Source of the DNA: Pseudofrankia sp. DC12
Lineage (GTDB): Bacteria; Actinomycetota; Actinomycetes; Frankiales; Frankiaceae
Direction: 5' to 3'
NCBI RefSeq assembly: GCF_000966285.1
Contig: NZ_KQ031391.1
Span: forward strand, 2,194,640-2,258,639
DNA length: 64,000 bases
This document shows positions 9,901 through 17,726 of the stretch, piece after piece. The position numbers and the translations under genes are program-made. Position 1 is the first letter of the stretch; each line of letters starts with the position of its first letter. Under the pieces are notes generated by a model. The model saw nothing but the letters and a program-made list of their open reading frames with translations. It had not been told where the DNA came from and ran no database searches.

Positions 9901-10304
9901 TGGGCGCGCAGCTGCGCGTAACACCAGGAGTGGAACGTCCAGGCCACCTGGCCACCCAGCGCGACGCCGACCCTGGCCGTGATCCGCTCGGAGAGCTCGC
10001 GCGCGGCCCGCCGGCTGAACGTGAGCACGAGGATCGACCCGAGATCGAGCCCGGCCTCGACCCGGTGGGCGACCGCCTCCACCAGGGTCGTGGTCTTGCC
10101 CGTGCCCGGTCCCGCGAGCACCAGCAGCGGCCCGCCTGGATGCTCCACGACCGCTCGCTGCGCATCGTCGAGCCCCGCCGGCCGCGCCGGCCAGCGCGTC
10201 GGCGCGGACCGGTCGAGCCGGTAGCGCGGCGGCCGCGCGGCGGCGGGCGGCCGCGTCAGGACGACGGGCCGGGCCGGCCGGACGGCGCTGGGCGAGCTGG
10301 TCAC
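6924..10304 (-). CDS. adnA: AdnA subunit of the AdnAB helicase-nuclease
   Basis: Partner subunit of AdnB in DNA-end resection. Motifs: Walker A AGPGTGKT (about 64-71), VFVDEYQDTDPAQE, GDPDQSIYAFRGA, TAHRAKGLEWE, FYVAVTRARRR, then a RecB-family nuclease with HVVDFKTGR (about 990). A Cys near residue 862 (LRDCSLRWF) plus the C-terminal CDYCSFRRAC (1106-1115) make the four-cysteine Fe-S set known from AddB/AdnA nucleases. At 1126 aa with a GTG start it is slightly longer than mycobacterial AdnA. It is first gene of the adnA-adnB pair, with a 4-nt overlap. A divergent SDR gene lies 122 bp away. Confidence 0.92.
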   Translation of the reverse strand: MTSSPSAVRPARPVVLTRPPAAARPPRYRLDRSAPTRWPARPAGLDDAQRAVVEHPGGPLLVLAGPGTGKTTTLVEAVAHRVEAGLDLGSILVLTFSRRAARELSERITARVGVALGGQVAWTFHSWCYAQLRAHPLPGDPAPRLLTGPERFTRLRELIDGSRELGRPGWPAPLEVCLRTRGFAEEVEALLARVREVGLDPAGLEELAARAHRPDWAALARFYTDYLDNLGYDGALDYPELGHRAARLVEDPERGQPVRDRYRAVFVDEYQDTDPAQERLLAALTAGGGDLVAFGDPDQSIYAFRGARVRGLLDFPDRFRRADRSPADVLALGVSRRMSPPVLAASREVASRLPVSGLPVWALRAHRRLAPAEPDRAGQVEALSFPSEGAETEAIADLLRREHLIRAVPWHEMAVLTRSAEALPAVARALTAAGVPVDLAGDEPPLAERPAAALLLTALRCADDPGSLTPADARALLLSPLGGADPAGLRALGRALRDHVRSTTVEPAAAGGADSAGAAGSPEGWPAGLVSSAELIRDLVADPGSLPGPVPAELARPAVQVGSLLAMVGRRLRAGAAPQDALWALWEGTAWPARLRRVSAGGYGAARRAAEGDLDAVVALFDAAARLGERRGPGGGAPGLIADLTGQDFAADDQAGAEVRPDAVRLLTAHRAKGLEWEVVVIRGVQDGAWPDLRAQHSLLGTEQLDAPRRGGLRPPETPRDRWAEERRLFYVAVTRARRRLVVTAVDAVGEDGARRSEFLAELGVRIAPGASWTPRPLTLPSLVATLRRLATDPAATPALRQAARRRLAGLAAVTDHADRPLVVGAHPDRWWGAREETASDVPVSAPTEPIPLSGSSLSSLRDCSLRWFLEHEAHAGQPATTAQSFGRVVHALADEVTAGRTPADLAALDARLDLVWRQLAFEAQWRSDQERTAARQALARFLGWHAAERGRAVLGSEARFGIDLTVDGRPVRLRGSMDRIELDDGGRVHVVDFKTGRTAVSPREVAEHVQLGTYQLAVREGAVHDRVTRRDGEPVLPGGAELVYLRREDGEDRTGPGAPGDPTGRPQIQRQDALPAGRSWIDELVGDAVRTIATEAFAPTPGPGCDYCSFRRACPALVEGRQVVT

Positions 10305-10426
10305 GAATCAAGGAGACCACGTGCCACCGACAGTTTCCCGACCGCCTCAGCCGCCGAACCCGGCCAGCGCGCGGGTGGCACGGCCGGCCGGCCATCGCAA
10401 CCGGTGACTGTGGGAGTCTGCTGTGC

Positions 10427-11176
10427 ATGGAAGAGTGCGCGGACAAGGTCGTGCTGGTGACCGGAGCGGGCGGCGGTATCGGCGCGGCCTGCGCCCGCAG
10501 GCTGGCCGCGGCCGGCGCGCGCGTCGTCGTCACCGACGTCGACGAGGCCGCCGCCAAGATCGTCGCCGACGAGATCGCGGGCTCGGGCACGCCGGCCCTG
10601 GCACTCGGCCTGGACGTCACCGACCCGGACGCCGTCGCGGACGCCGTCGCCGCGGCGACCCGGACCTTCGGGAAGCTGGACCTGGCCGTGAACAACGCCG
10701 GGATCTCGCTGCCCCGAAGCCCGATCGAGAAGATTCCCGTCGACGACTGGCGCCGCGTCGTCGAGACGAACCTCAACGGCGTCTTCTACTGCATGCGGGC
10801 CGAGCTCCCCGCGATGCTCGCTGCGGGCGGCGGATCGATCGTGAACATGGCGTCAGTGCTCGGCACGGTCGGTTTCGCGGACACCGCCGCCTACGTCGCG
10901 GCCAAGCACGGCGTCATCGGGCTGACCAGGACGGCAGCGCTGGAGTACGCGACCCGCAATGTCCGGATCAACGCGGTCGCGCCGAGCTTCGTCGACACGG
11001 CCATGCTCAGCCAGGGCGAAGGCCGCAAGATGCGCGGCGCGGCCCTGCTCGCCCCGATGGCACGGTTCGCCACCGTCGACGAGGTCGCCGAAGTCGTCCT
11101 GTTCCTGCTTTCCGACCGCTCCTCGATCGTGACCGGCAGCGTCTACCTGGCCGACGGCGGTTACACCGCCCGCTGA
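10427..11176 (+). CDS. Short-chain dehydrogenase/reductase (SDR)
   Basis: A 249-aa classical SDR, probably an NAD(P)-dependent oxidoreductase. Cofactor motif TGAGGGIG (12-19), NNAG (89-92), and the catalytic Ser143, Tyr156 and Lys160 (YVAAK) are all present. The C-terminal region LADGGYTAR is typical of FabG-like SDRs. GGGAG lies about 11 nt before the ATG. It is alone, divergent from adnA, so nothing nearby hints at its substrate. Confidence 0.9.
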   Translation: MEECADKVVLVTGAGGGIGAACARRLAAAGARVVVTDVDEAAAKIVADEIAGSGTPALALGLDVTDPDAVADAVAAATRTFGKLDLAVNNAGISLPRSPIEKIPVDDWRRVVETNLNGVFYCMRAELPAMLAAGGGSIVNMASVLGTVGFADTAAYVAAKHGVIGLTRTAALEYATRNVRINAVAPSFVDTAMLSQGEGRKMRGAALLAPMARFATVDEVAEVVLFLLSDRSSIVTGSVYLADGGYTAR

Positions 11177-11290
11177 CCCACGGGCCGGCCGGGCGGCCCA
11201 GTGCCCGCACGGGCTCACCCACCCACCGCACGCCTCGCGGCGTCGAGTCCTACCTGCTGTCACGACCACAAGGCAGGACCGGTTCGCTGT

Positions 11291-11851
11291 TCAGTCCGCA
11301 GTGGGCACGCCGTCCCAGCGGGCCGTAGGAAGGTCGACGCGTTCGCCGCCGGGGCGCAGCGGCGTGCCGTCCGCGAGCAGCAGCGCGATCGCCTCCGCTG
11401 GGGCGGTCGGGTTCGGCTCTCCCGTCGACCGGATGACGCGGTGCCAGGGCACGTCCTCCTGGTAGCCGAACCGGGCGAGCACCGCGCCGACGTGCCGGCC
11501 GGTGCCGCCACCGACGTACTCGGCCACGTCGCCGTAGGTCATCACCTTGCCGGGCGGTATCCGCGCGACCGTGTCGAGCACCGCGACCGCATACTCCCCC
11601 GGCCGGCCGTCGACATGCACCCGCACCCGGGTACCCAGCCCCGCGGACACGCTTGCCGGCGCGCTCGCCGCGGCCGCGGCCGCGGCCGACTGGCGCCGGC
11701 CCGGCCCTGCTTTGCCCGACCGGTCCTCGCCGGACGGGTTCTCGCCCGATCGGCGCCGGCCCGGCGCCGCCTCGTCCGACCCGGCCACATCCGGCCGGTG
11801 CCCGTCCCGCTCAGGCTGGTCTGACCGACGACCACTCATACGGGCGAGCAT
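11291..11851 (-). CDS. Alkyltransferase-like protein (MGMT family, ATL)
   Basis: The C-terminal 100 residues are the DNA-binding domain of O6-alkylguanine-DNA alkyltransferase: IPPGKVMTYGDVAEY, then VPWHRVI where true MGMT has PCHRV. The alkyl-acceptor Cys is therefore Trp, which defines ATL proteins that bind O6-alkylguanine and flag it for nucleotide excision repair without removing the alkyl group. The first 75-85 residues are charged, Arg/Ser/Ala-rich and low complexity. The start is uncertain: ATG 11851 or ATG 11839, neither with a clear ribosome site. Its position near adnAB matches the MGMT-like gene in the mycobacterial block (Rv3204 as I recall it). Confidence 0.87.
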   Translation of the reverse strand: MLARMSGRRSDQPERDGHRPDVAGSDEAAPGRRRSGENPSGEDRSGKAGPGRRQSAAAAAAASAPASVSAGLGTRVRVHVDGRPGEYAVAVLDTVARIPPGKVMTYGDVAEYVGGGTGRHVGAVLARFGYQEDVPWHRVIRSTGEPNPTAPAEAIALLLADGTPLRPGGERVDLPTARWDGVPTAD

Positions 11852-11926
11852 GCCAGCCAGGTCCGACAGGTCCCGAACCCGCCGGCGCGCCAGGGCGCCG
11901 GGCCACGAGACGGGAACGACAACCGA

Positions 11927-11959
11927 GAAGGGGCCTCGGCGCGACGCCGAGGCCCCTTC
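11927..11959 (-). terminator. Perfect 15-bp stem hairpin after moeZ
   Basis: Two perfect 15-nt complementary arms (11927-11941 and 11945-11959) around a CGA loop, 13 bp beyond the moeZ stop. Only a short T-poor tail follows on the minus strand, as is common for high-GC actinobacterial terminators. Confidence 0.8.
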
Positions 11960-11972
11960 GGGACGCGAGGGG

Positions 11973-13148
11973 TCAGTAGACCGGGAGGGTCTTGTCGACC
12001 TGGGTGGCCCACGCGGTCACGCCGCCCTGGACGTGCACGGCCGACGAGAAGCCGGCGTTCTTCAGGGTGGCCAACGCATCAGCCGAGCGGACACCCGACT
12101 TGCAGTAGACGACGACCCGCTTGTCCTGCGGCAGCTCCGACAGGTGGGCCGGCAGCTCCCCCTTCGGGATGAGCTTGGCGCCCGGAATCCGCACGATCTC
12201 CCACTCCGCGGGCTCGCGGACATCGATCAGCTCGATCGCGGCGCCCTCGTCGATCCACTCCTTGAGCTCGCCGGCCGTGATCGTCGACCCCGCCGCGGCG
12301 AGCTGCGCCTCCTCGGAGACGACGCCGCAGAACGCCTCGTAGTCCTCGAGCAGCGAGGTGATCGACGGGTTCTTCCCGCACAGCGGGCACTCGGGGTCCT
12401 TGCGGACCTTGATCGTGCGGTAGCTCATCTCCAGGGCGTCGTAGACCATTAGCCGCCCGACCAGCGGGTCACCGATCCCGGTCAGCAGCTTGATCGCCTC
12501 GGTCACCTGGATCGAGCCGATCGACGCGCAGAGCACGCCGAGCACACCGCCCTCGGCGCAGGAGGGGACCATCCCGGGCGGAGGCGGCTCCGGGTACAGG
12601 CAGCGGTAGCACGGCCCGTGGTCGGCCCAGAAGACGCTGGCCTGGCCGTCGAACCGGTAGATCGAGCCCCAGACGTAGGGCTTGCCGAGCAGCACCGCCG
12701 CGTCGTTGACCAGGTAGCGCGTCGCGAAGTTGTCGGTGCCGTCGACGATCAGGTCGTACTGGCTGAAGACCTCCATGACGTTGTCGACGTCGAGCCGGGT
12801 CTCGTGCAGCACGACGTTGACGTACGGGTTGATCTCCAGGACCGATTCGCGCGCGGACTCGGCCTTGGAGCGGCCGACGTCGGACTGGCCGTGGATGATC
12901 TGGCGCTGCAGGTTCGACTCGTCGACGGTGTCGAACTCGACGATGCCGAGCGTTCCGACGCCGGCGGCGGCGAGATACATGAGCGTCGGAGATCCCAGGC
13001 CGCCCGCGCCGACCGCCAGCACCTTGGCGTTCTTCAGGCGCTTCTGCCCGTCCATCGCGACATCCGGAATGATGAGGTGCCGGGAGTAGCGGCGGACCTC
13101 GTCGACGGAGAGCCCGTCGGCGGGCGCCACCAGAGGCGGAAGGGACAC
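11973..13148 (-). CDS. moeZ: Adenylyltransferase/sulfurtransferase MoeZ
   Basis: E1-like enzyme that adenylates a partner's C-terminal Gly-Gly and then passes sulfur to it, serving molybdopterin synthase and CysO-type cysteine synthesis. Residues 1-270: ThiF/E1 domain with GAGGLG (48-53), zinc cysteines CYRC and CPLC, and a DGTDNFATRY segment. Residues about 290-391: rhodanese domain with active-site Cys349 in VVYCKSGVRS. I chose GTG 13148 because AAGGAG sits 5 nt upstream and the product is 391 aa, matching the mycobacterial length as I recall it; the frame stays open further upstream but is low complexity. It has its own downstream hairpin terminator. Confidence 0.93.
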   Translation of the reverse strand: MSLPPLVAPADGLSVDEVRRYSRHLIIPDVAMDGQKRLKNAKVLAVGAGGLGSPTLMYLAAAGVGTLGIVEFDTVDESNLQRQIIHGQSDVGRSKAESARESVLEINPYVNVVLHETRLDVDNVMEVFSQYDLIVDGTDNFATRYLVNDAAVLLGKPYVWGSIYRFDGQASVFWADHGPCYRCLYPEPPPPGMVPSCAEGGVLGVLCASIGSIQVTEAIKLLTGIGDPLVGRLMVYDALEMSYRTIKVRKDPECPLCGKNPSITSLLEDYEAFCGVVSEEAQLAAAGSTITAGELKEWIDEGAAIELIDVREPAEWEIVRIPGAKLIPKGELPAHLSELPQDKRVVVYCKSGVRSADALATLKNAGFSSAVHVQGGVTAWATQVDKTLPVY

Positions 13149-13350
13149 GCGTGCTCCTTGCGGTTCGGCATCGCCGGCTGAGGCGTCCCCACGACGATGC
13201 CATACGTCTGAGCGCCGCAGGCCCGCCCTGAGATCACGGGCCGGCGAAGCCGCTGGGCAACAGGCCGTCGCACCCCGCGGGGGACGACGATCCGCTCCGT
13301 TGCAGCGCACGCCGCCGGTCACATGTTCCCGACCGCCACGGCGGCCCAGC

Positions 13351-13386
13351 GCTACCAGCGCTACCAGCGCTACCAGCGCGACCAGC
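13351..13386. repeat. Four tandem 9-bp repeats (gctaccagc)
   Basis: Three exact and one near-exact copy of GCTACCAGC in the gap between moeZ and ku, with a more degraded GCCCAGC copy before them. No gene is apparent here. Confidence 0.85.
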
Positions 13387-13530
13387 GGACAAGATCGCCG
13401 TTCGCGCCCTGGCGCGGCCGTTCAGGCGGATGGTTCGCAACCAGGGGGAGACCAGGACAGCGATCTTGCCGGACCGGCCGACCAGAGGCGGCGGACCGGC
13501 GGACGCGGCTGGACCGGCCGGAGGCGGCCC

Positions 13531-13590
13531 GGACCGCGGGCGGCCGGACCGCGGGCGGCCGGACCGCGGGCGGCCGGACCGCGGGCGGCC
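13531..13590. repeat. Four perfect 15-bp tandem repeats downstream of ku
   Basis: Four exact copies of ggaccgcgggcggcc at 13531, 13546, 13561 and 13576, followed by a partial copy, ending 32 bp beyond the ku stop. With the 9-bp array upstream this makes the 13149-13622 gap a repeat-rich, gene-free stretch. Confidence 0.93.
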
Positions 13591-13622
13591 GGACCGGCCT
13601 ACCGCCGGCTGGACACCGCGGG

Positions 13623-14666
13623 TCAGGCGGAGCGGCGCGCCGGGGTCTTGGCTGGTTCCTTGGCGCCGTTCGCCGCGGTCTTCGGCCCGATCTTGGCGGG
13701 CGCGCTCTTCGGCGGGGTCTTCCTGCCGCCGGGCTTCGCCTTCGCCGTCGGCGCCGCGTCGTCGGCGCCGGCCTCGGCATCCTGGGCTGACGTCTCGGCG
13801 TCGGGCTGTTCGGCAGCCCGCGGCGCACGCCTGCTCGCCCGCGTGGACGCGGCCGGCTCCGGCTCGCCCGCCGGCGCGGCATCGCCACCCGGGCGCCCGG
13901 CCCGGGCCGCCTCAATGCTGGCGCGCAGCGCGGCCATCAGGTCGCCGGCCGGCTCGCCCGCCTCCGCCGCCGGAGCCGTCATGATCTCCCGTCCGGCGAT
14001 CTTGGCATCGATCATCTCAGTGAGTGCCGCGCGGTACTCGTCGGTGAACCGCGTCGGGTCGAAGTCGCCGGCCAGCGTCTCGATCAGCGAGCTGGCCATC
14101 GCGAGCTCCTGCGGCCGGACCTTGATCTCCTCGTCGAGGAACCCGAAGCCGGGGGCGCGGACCTCATCCGGCCACAGCATGGTCTCCAGCACGAAGACGC
14201 CGTCGCGCACCCGCAGCGTCGCGAGCTGCTCGCGCTGGCGCAGCGCGATCTTCACCAGAGCGACCCGGCCGGAGGACTCCAGCGCGTCACGCAGCAGTAC
14301 GTAGGGCTTGGCGCCGGTCTTGTCCGGCTCCAGGTAGTAGCTCTTCGCGAAGTAGATCGGGTCGACCTGGTCCAGCGGGACGAACTCCAGCACGTCTATC
14401 GCCCGCGACGTCGACAGCGGCAGGTTCGCGAAGTCGTCGTCGGTGAGGACCACCGTCTCGCCGTCCGGCAGCTCGTAGCCCTTGGCGATCTCGGAGTACG
14501 GCACCTCCTCGCCATCGGACGCCGCGACCCGCTTGTAGCGAATCCGGGACCCGTCCGAACGTCGGACCTGGTGAAAGGCGACATCCCGCTCCTCCGTGGC
14601 CGAGTACAGCTTCACGGGGATCGAGACGAGCCCAAAGCTGATCACACCCTTCCAGATCGAACGCAT
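13623..14666 (-). CDS. ku: Non-homologous end-joining protein Ku
   Basis: Homodimeric DNA-end-binding protein that recruits LigD. The N terminus MRSIWKGVISFGLVSIPV and the following KLYSATEE are the diagnostic bacterial Ku start. The core is about 260 residues, followed by an extended Lys/Ala/Pro-rich C-terminal tail (about 270-347) like those that help bacterial Ku bind DNA and thread along it. I start at ATG 14666, preceded by AGGGGC, rather than an upstream ATG at 14705. It is divergent from the ligD polymerase gene across about 270 bp, so the pair may share a control region. Confidence 0.95.
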   Translation of the reverse strand: MRSIWKGVISFGLVSIPVKLYSATEERDVAFHQVRRSDGSRIRYKRVAASDGEEVPYSEIAKGYELPDGETVVLTDDDFANLPLSTSRAIDVLEFVPLDQVDPIYFAKSYYLEPDKTGAKPYVLLRDALESSGRVALVKIALRQREQLATLRVRDGVFVLETMLWPDEVRAPGFGFLDEEIKVRPQELAMASSLIETLAGDFDPTRFTDEYRAALTEMIDAKIAGREIMTAPAAEAGEPAGDLMAALRASIEAARAGRPGGDAAPAGEPEPAASTRASRRAPRAAEQPDAETSAQDAEAGADDAAPTAKAKPGGRKTPPKSAPAKIGPKTAANGAKEPAKTPARRSA

Positions 14667-14938
14667 GTTCGCCCCTAACGTCGCTCCAACCCCATCGTGA
14701 GCCACCCGGCGCGTCCTGTCCGCCTGACCGGCGAAGAGGGACGAGAATTGGCTGTTTGGGTTGACGCAGCCGAACGGCCCTACTCATCGCCGCTCCGTGG
14801 CCATTCGGCGGGACGCCCGGAGGATCACGAGACATCGCGAGACAGACCGTGGATCGGGCCGGGTCGACGTGGGAACGTGGAACCGCCAGCTGGCCGTGAC
14901 GAGAACCACCACGCGAGGGCAGTGCCCGGGAGGCGGGG

Positions 14939-15940
14939 ATGGGCGAGGCAGGCGGTGCGAGCGGACCCGGACAGAGCCGCGAGTCCCCGAGCGAGGCCTC
15001 GGGCGCCGGCACCACCACGAAGGACGGCGGGAGCGCGCGGAAGGCCCCCCGTGGCGCCCCGAGCGCCGTCGAGGTCGACGGCCGCCGGCTCAAGATCTCC
15101 AACCTCGACAAGGTGCTTTACCCGACGGCCGGCACCACCAAGGCCGAGGTGATCCACTACTACACCGAGATCGCCCCCGTCCTGCTGCCGCATCTGGACG
15201 ACCGCCCGCTGACCGTCGTCCGCTTCCCCGAGGGAGTCGGCGCCGCCGGCTTCTTCAGCAAGAACGCTCCGTCGCACCGCCCGGAGTGGGTGCGTACCGC
15301 GACGCTGCCCTCCCCCGGCTCCAGCAAGAACCGGGGGACGATCGACTACCTGGTCGCCGAGGAACGCCCGACGCTGGTCTGGCTGGCGAACCTGGCCGCG
15401 ATCGAGATGCACACCCCGATGTGGCGCGTCTCCACCCGGCGGCCGGACCTCGTGGTCGCCGATCTCGACCCCGGCCCCGGGACGACCGTCCTGGACTGCG
15501 CCCGGGTCGCGCTGCTGCTGCGCGAGGTGATGCCCGAGCCGCTGTGCGTGAAGACCAGCGGCTCGAAGGGGCTCCAGGTCTACGGCCGGGTCGACGACGG
15601 GCGCGAGAGCATGAAGGTGCGCGACGAGATGCACGTCGTCGCCGAACGACTGGCCCGGGACCATCCGGACCTCGTCGTTTCCAACATGCGCAAGGACCTG
15701 CGCCCGGGACGGGTGCTGCTGGACTGGTCACAGAACAACCCGGCGAAGACGACGGTCTCCGTCTACTCGCTGCGGGCCCGCGCCGCGCCGACCGCGTCGG
15801 CCCCGGTCACCTGGGACGAGGTCGCCAACGCCCGCCAGCCCGCGGACCTGGTGTTCACCGCCGCCCAGGTCCTCGACCGGGTGGCCGCCCACGGCGACCT
15901 CTTCGCCCCGTTGCTCGGCCCCCCGCCCGCGGCGACCTGA
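14939..15940 (+). CDS. ligD: LigD-type polymerase (primase-polymerase) domain protein
   Basis: Archaeo-eukaryotic primase-type polymerase that fills or extends ends during NHEJ. Residues 1-45 are a low-complexity leader; the domain begins at ISNLDKVLYP. Metal-binding VADLDPGP, the SGSKGLQVYG loop and LLDWSQN (third catalytic acidic residue) are visible. No ligase or phosphoesterase domain is present, so ligation would have to come from a separate ATP-dependent ligase elsewhere, as in actinobacteria with split LigD. A strong GGAGGCGGGG precedes the ATG. The divergent neighbour ku supports the role. Confidence 0.92.
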   Translation: MGEAGGASGPGQSRESPSEASGAGTTTKDGGSARKAPRGAPSAVEVDGRRLKISNLDKVLYPTAGTTKAEVIHYYTEIAPVLLPHLDDRPLTVVRFPEGVGAAGFFSKNAPSHRPEWVRTATLPSPGSSKNRGTIDYLVAEERPTLVWLANLAAIEMHTPMWRVSTRRPDLVVADLDPGPGTTVLDCARVALLLREVMPEPLCVKTSGSKGLQVYGRVDDGRESMKVRDEMHVVAERLARDHPDLVVSNMRKDLRPGRVLLDWSQNNPAKTTVSVYSLRARAAPTASAPVTWDEVANARQPADLVFTAAQVLDRVAAHGDLFAPLLGPPPAAT

Positions 15941-16168
15941 CGTCCGGGCCGTCCGCTGGCCACGGACGAACCGGACGCGGTGACCGAACCGGCGGATCTA
16001 TCCGACGGGAAGGACGACGGCCCAGCCGGCCGCTGCCGGCGAATCAGGCACGTTCAGGCCGAACGCGACCTGGGTATGCCGAGGTTCCGCGCGGGTATGC
16101 CGTGCTTCGGCAGCTCGATGATCGCGACACCAGCCGGCGAGAGATCCCGCCACGACGGGGAGGGCCTC

Positions 16169-16369
16169 ATGACCGCACCGACCGAGCTCCCGACCGAGAT
16201 GCAGGTTCCCGTCGACGTCCCTGCCGCGGACGCCGTCGATCAGGCCCGCCAGGTGTTGCCCGACGACCCGCCGCAGCCGACGCACGTTCATGACGGTTCC
16301 GAGGCCGACGAGTACGACGCCGTCGAGCAGACCGTCGAGGTCCAAGACGACGAGGACGCCTACCGGTAG
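16169..16369 (+). CDS. Small acidic protein, unknown function
   Basis: Predicted 66-aa, strongly acidic protein with Glu/Asp/Val-rich sequence and a C-terminal VQDDEDAYR. I do not recognise it. GGGGAGGG lies about 5 nt before the ATG, which is the best argument that it is real. It has no cysteines, no membrane segment and no signal peptide. It sits 146 bp upstream of the TetR gene in the same direction. Confidence 0.55.
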   Translation: MTAPTELPTEMQVPVDVPAADAVDQARQVLPDDPPQPTHVHDGSEADEYDAVEQTVEVQDDEDAYR

Positions 16370-16515
16370 GCGATCGGCCTCGGACGGGCGTGGAGCCGCC
16401 GGCCTGGTCGGTTCCGCCGATAGCCTGTTGCAGGCCCCGCACCCCAGGCTCCGGGGGCCACGCGCGGCTCCCGGGTCTGTAGTGTTGTCGGGATCGAGCA
16501 ACAGGAGGTGCGCTG

Positions 16516-17139
16516 GTGACCGCCGATCCGGCCGCGCCACGCTCAGGCAGAACGCCCCGGCTCCCCCGCACGGCCCGGCGCTTCCAGCTGCTCGGGGCCG
16601 CGCGTGAGGTTTTCGTTGCGCAGGGCTACCACGCCGCCGCGATGGACGAGATCGCGGAACGGGCCGGCGTCAGCAAGCCGGTGCTCTACCAGCACTTTCC
16701 CGGCAAGCTTGAGCTCTACCTGGCGTTGGTCGACGAGCACGCGGAGAAGCTGGTCACCAGCGTCCGCGAGGCGCTCGACTCGACGACGGACAACCAGCTG
16801 CGGGTCGAGCGGTCGATCCGCGCGTACTTCGACTTCGTGAACGACCCCAGCGGCGCCCATCAGCTCGTGCTGGAGAGCGACCTGCGCAGCGAGCCGGCTG
16901 TCCGGGAGCGGATCGAGGACGCGTTCGCCCAGTGCGTCCGGTCGATCGCGGCGACCATCGCCGCCGACACCGGCCTTACCCAGGACGAGGCCGACCTGCT
17001 GGCCGTCGGCCTCGTCGGGCTCGCGGAGACCTGCTCACGCTGGTGGCTGGTCCGGGGCGGCACCGTCTCCTCCGAACGCGCGATCGAGACGATGAGCGAG
17101 CTCGCCTGGCACGGCATCGGCGGCTACCCGCGGGCCTGA
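16516..17139 (+). CDS. TetR-family transcriptional regulator
   Basis: A 207-aa TetR repressor. The N-terminal DNA-binding domain (about 15-65) shows the family pattern: MDEIAERAGVSKPVLYQHF followed by PGKLELY. The ligand domain follows. GTG 16516 is preceded by AGGAGG at 9 nt. TetR followed by DUF3107 matches the mycobacterial Rv3208-Rv3208A order as I recall it. Targets are unknown; the linked DUF3107 gene is a candidate. Confidence 0.9.
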   Translation: MTADPAAPRSGRTPRLPRTARRFQLLGAAREVFVAQGYHAAAMDEIAERAGVSKPVLYQHFPGKLELYLALVDEHAEKLVTSVREALDSTTDNQLRVERSIRAYFDFVNDPSGAHQLVLESDLRSEPAVRERIEDAFAQCVRSIAATIAADTGLTQDEADLLAVGLVGLAETCSRWWLVRGGTVSSERAIETMSELAWHGIGGYPRA

Positions 17140-17380
17140 TCGGCGCGGCGGGCGCCGCCGGGTGGGCGGCCGGCGCTCGTCGCCGACCGGTGAGACAACC
17201 CGGCCGCTCTGCCAGCGGCGAACACGGCGACCCAGCCCGGTCACACACGGCGTCGGGGCCATAGTGTGTCCTGTGATCGTCGGTGTTACCTGTGAACGTC
17301 CGTCGGCCGTCACGCCGTCGGACCAGGCCCGTCCCGGGGGGACACCCTCCCGCGGCGCTAACGAAGGCGAGGTCATCCCG

Positions 17381-17608
17381 GTGGAGGTCAAGATCGGCGT
17401 GCAGAACGTCGGCCGAGAGCTGGTGCTCGAAAGCGCTCAGACCCCGGACCAGGTCGCCGAGGCGGTCGCCACCGCCCTCGCCGCGGACAACGGGCTGCTC
17501 TCCCTGTTCGACGAGAAGGGCCGCCGGGTGGTCGTACCGGTCGCGAAACTGGCCTACGTCGAGATCGCGGAGGCGGAGTCCCGCCGCGTCGGCTTCGGCG
17601 CCGCCTAA
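17381..17608 (+). CDS. DUF3107 family protein
   Basis: A 75-aa conserved actinobacterial protein. It begins VEVKIGVQNVGRELVLES, the usual DUF3107 N terminus, and ends AYVEIAEAESRRVGFGAA. I chose GTG 17381 because the family starts exactly here, though the ribosome site (GAAGGCGAGG) is only fair. It follows the TetR gene in the same direction. Biochemical role unknown. The stop is followed at once by a large two-part hairpin. Confidence 0.88.
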   Translation: MEVKIGVQNVGRELVLESAQTPDQVAEAVATALAADNGLLSLFDEKGRRVVVPVAKLAYVEIAEAESRRVGFGAA

Positions 17609-17610
17609 GG

Positions 17611-17657
17611 GGTGAAGCGGCCGGAACGGGCGCGGAGCGCCCGCCGGCCGCTTCACC
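17611..17657 (+). terminator. Two-tier hairpin after DUF3107
   Basis: Outer 14-bp perfect stem (17611-17624 with 17644-17657), an AA bulge, then an inner 7-bp stem CGGGCGC/GCGCCCG around GGA. It begins 3 bp after the stop codon. It shares the CCGGAAC-GGGCGC-GGAGCGCCC core with the elements at 18127-18176 and 60101-60150, so it belongs to a repeat family as well as being a probable terminator. Confidence 0.8.
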
Positions 17658-17662
17658 GGGTC

Positions 17663-17677
17663 GGGCGCTGAGCGCCC
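17663..17677. repeat. GGGCGC-TGA-GCGCCC hairpin repeat
   Basis: Second small hairpin directly after the DUF3107 terminator. Its flanks TCGGGCGCTGAGCGCCCTCC match copies near 50748-50764 and, more loosely, 60197-60216. Confidence 0.7.
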
Positions 17678-17726
17678 TCCCCAACGTGGTTCGGGGGCGA
17701 TGTCGGAGTCCGGGGGCGCGCGCTGG

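Noticed and set aside
13149-13322. N-terminal extension of MoeZ to 449 residues
   Set aside because: The upstream part is low complexity, while GTG 13148 has AAGGAG and gives the family length.
13531-13590. CRISPR array made of the 15-bp units
   Set aside because: The units are directly adjacent with no spacers and are far too short.
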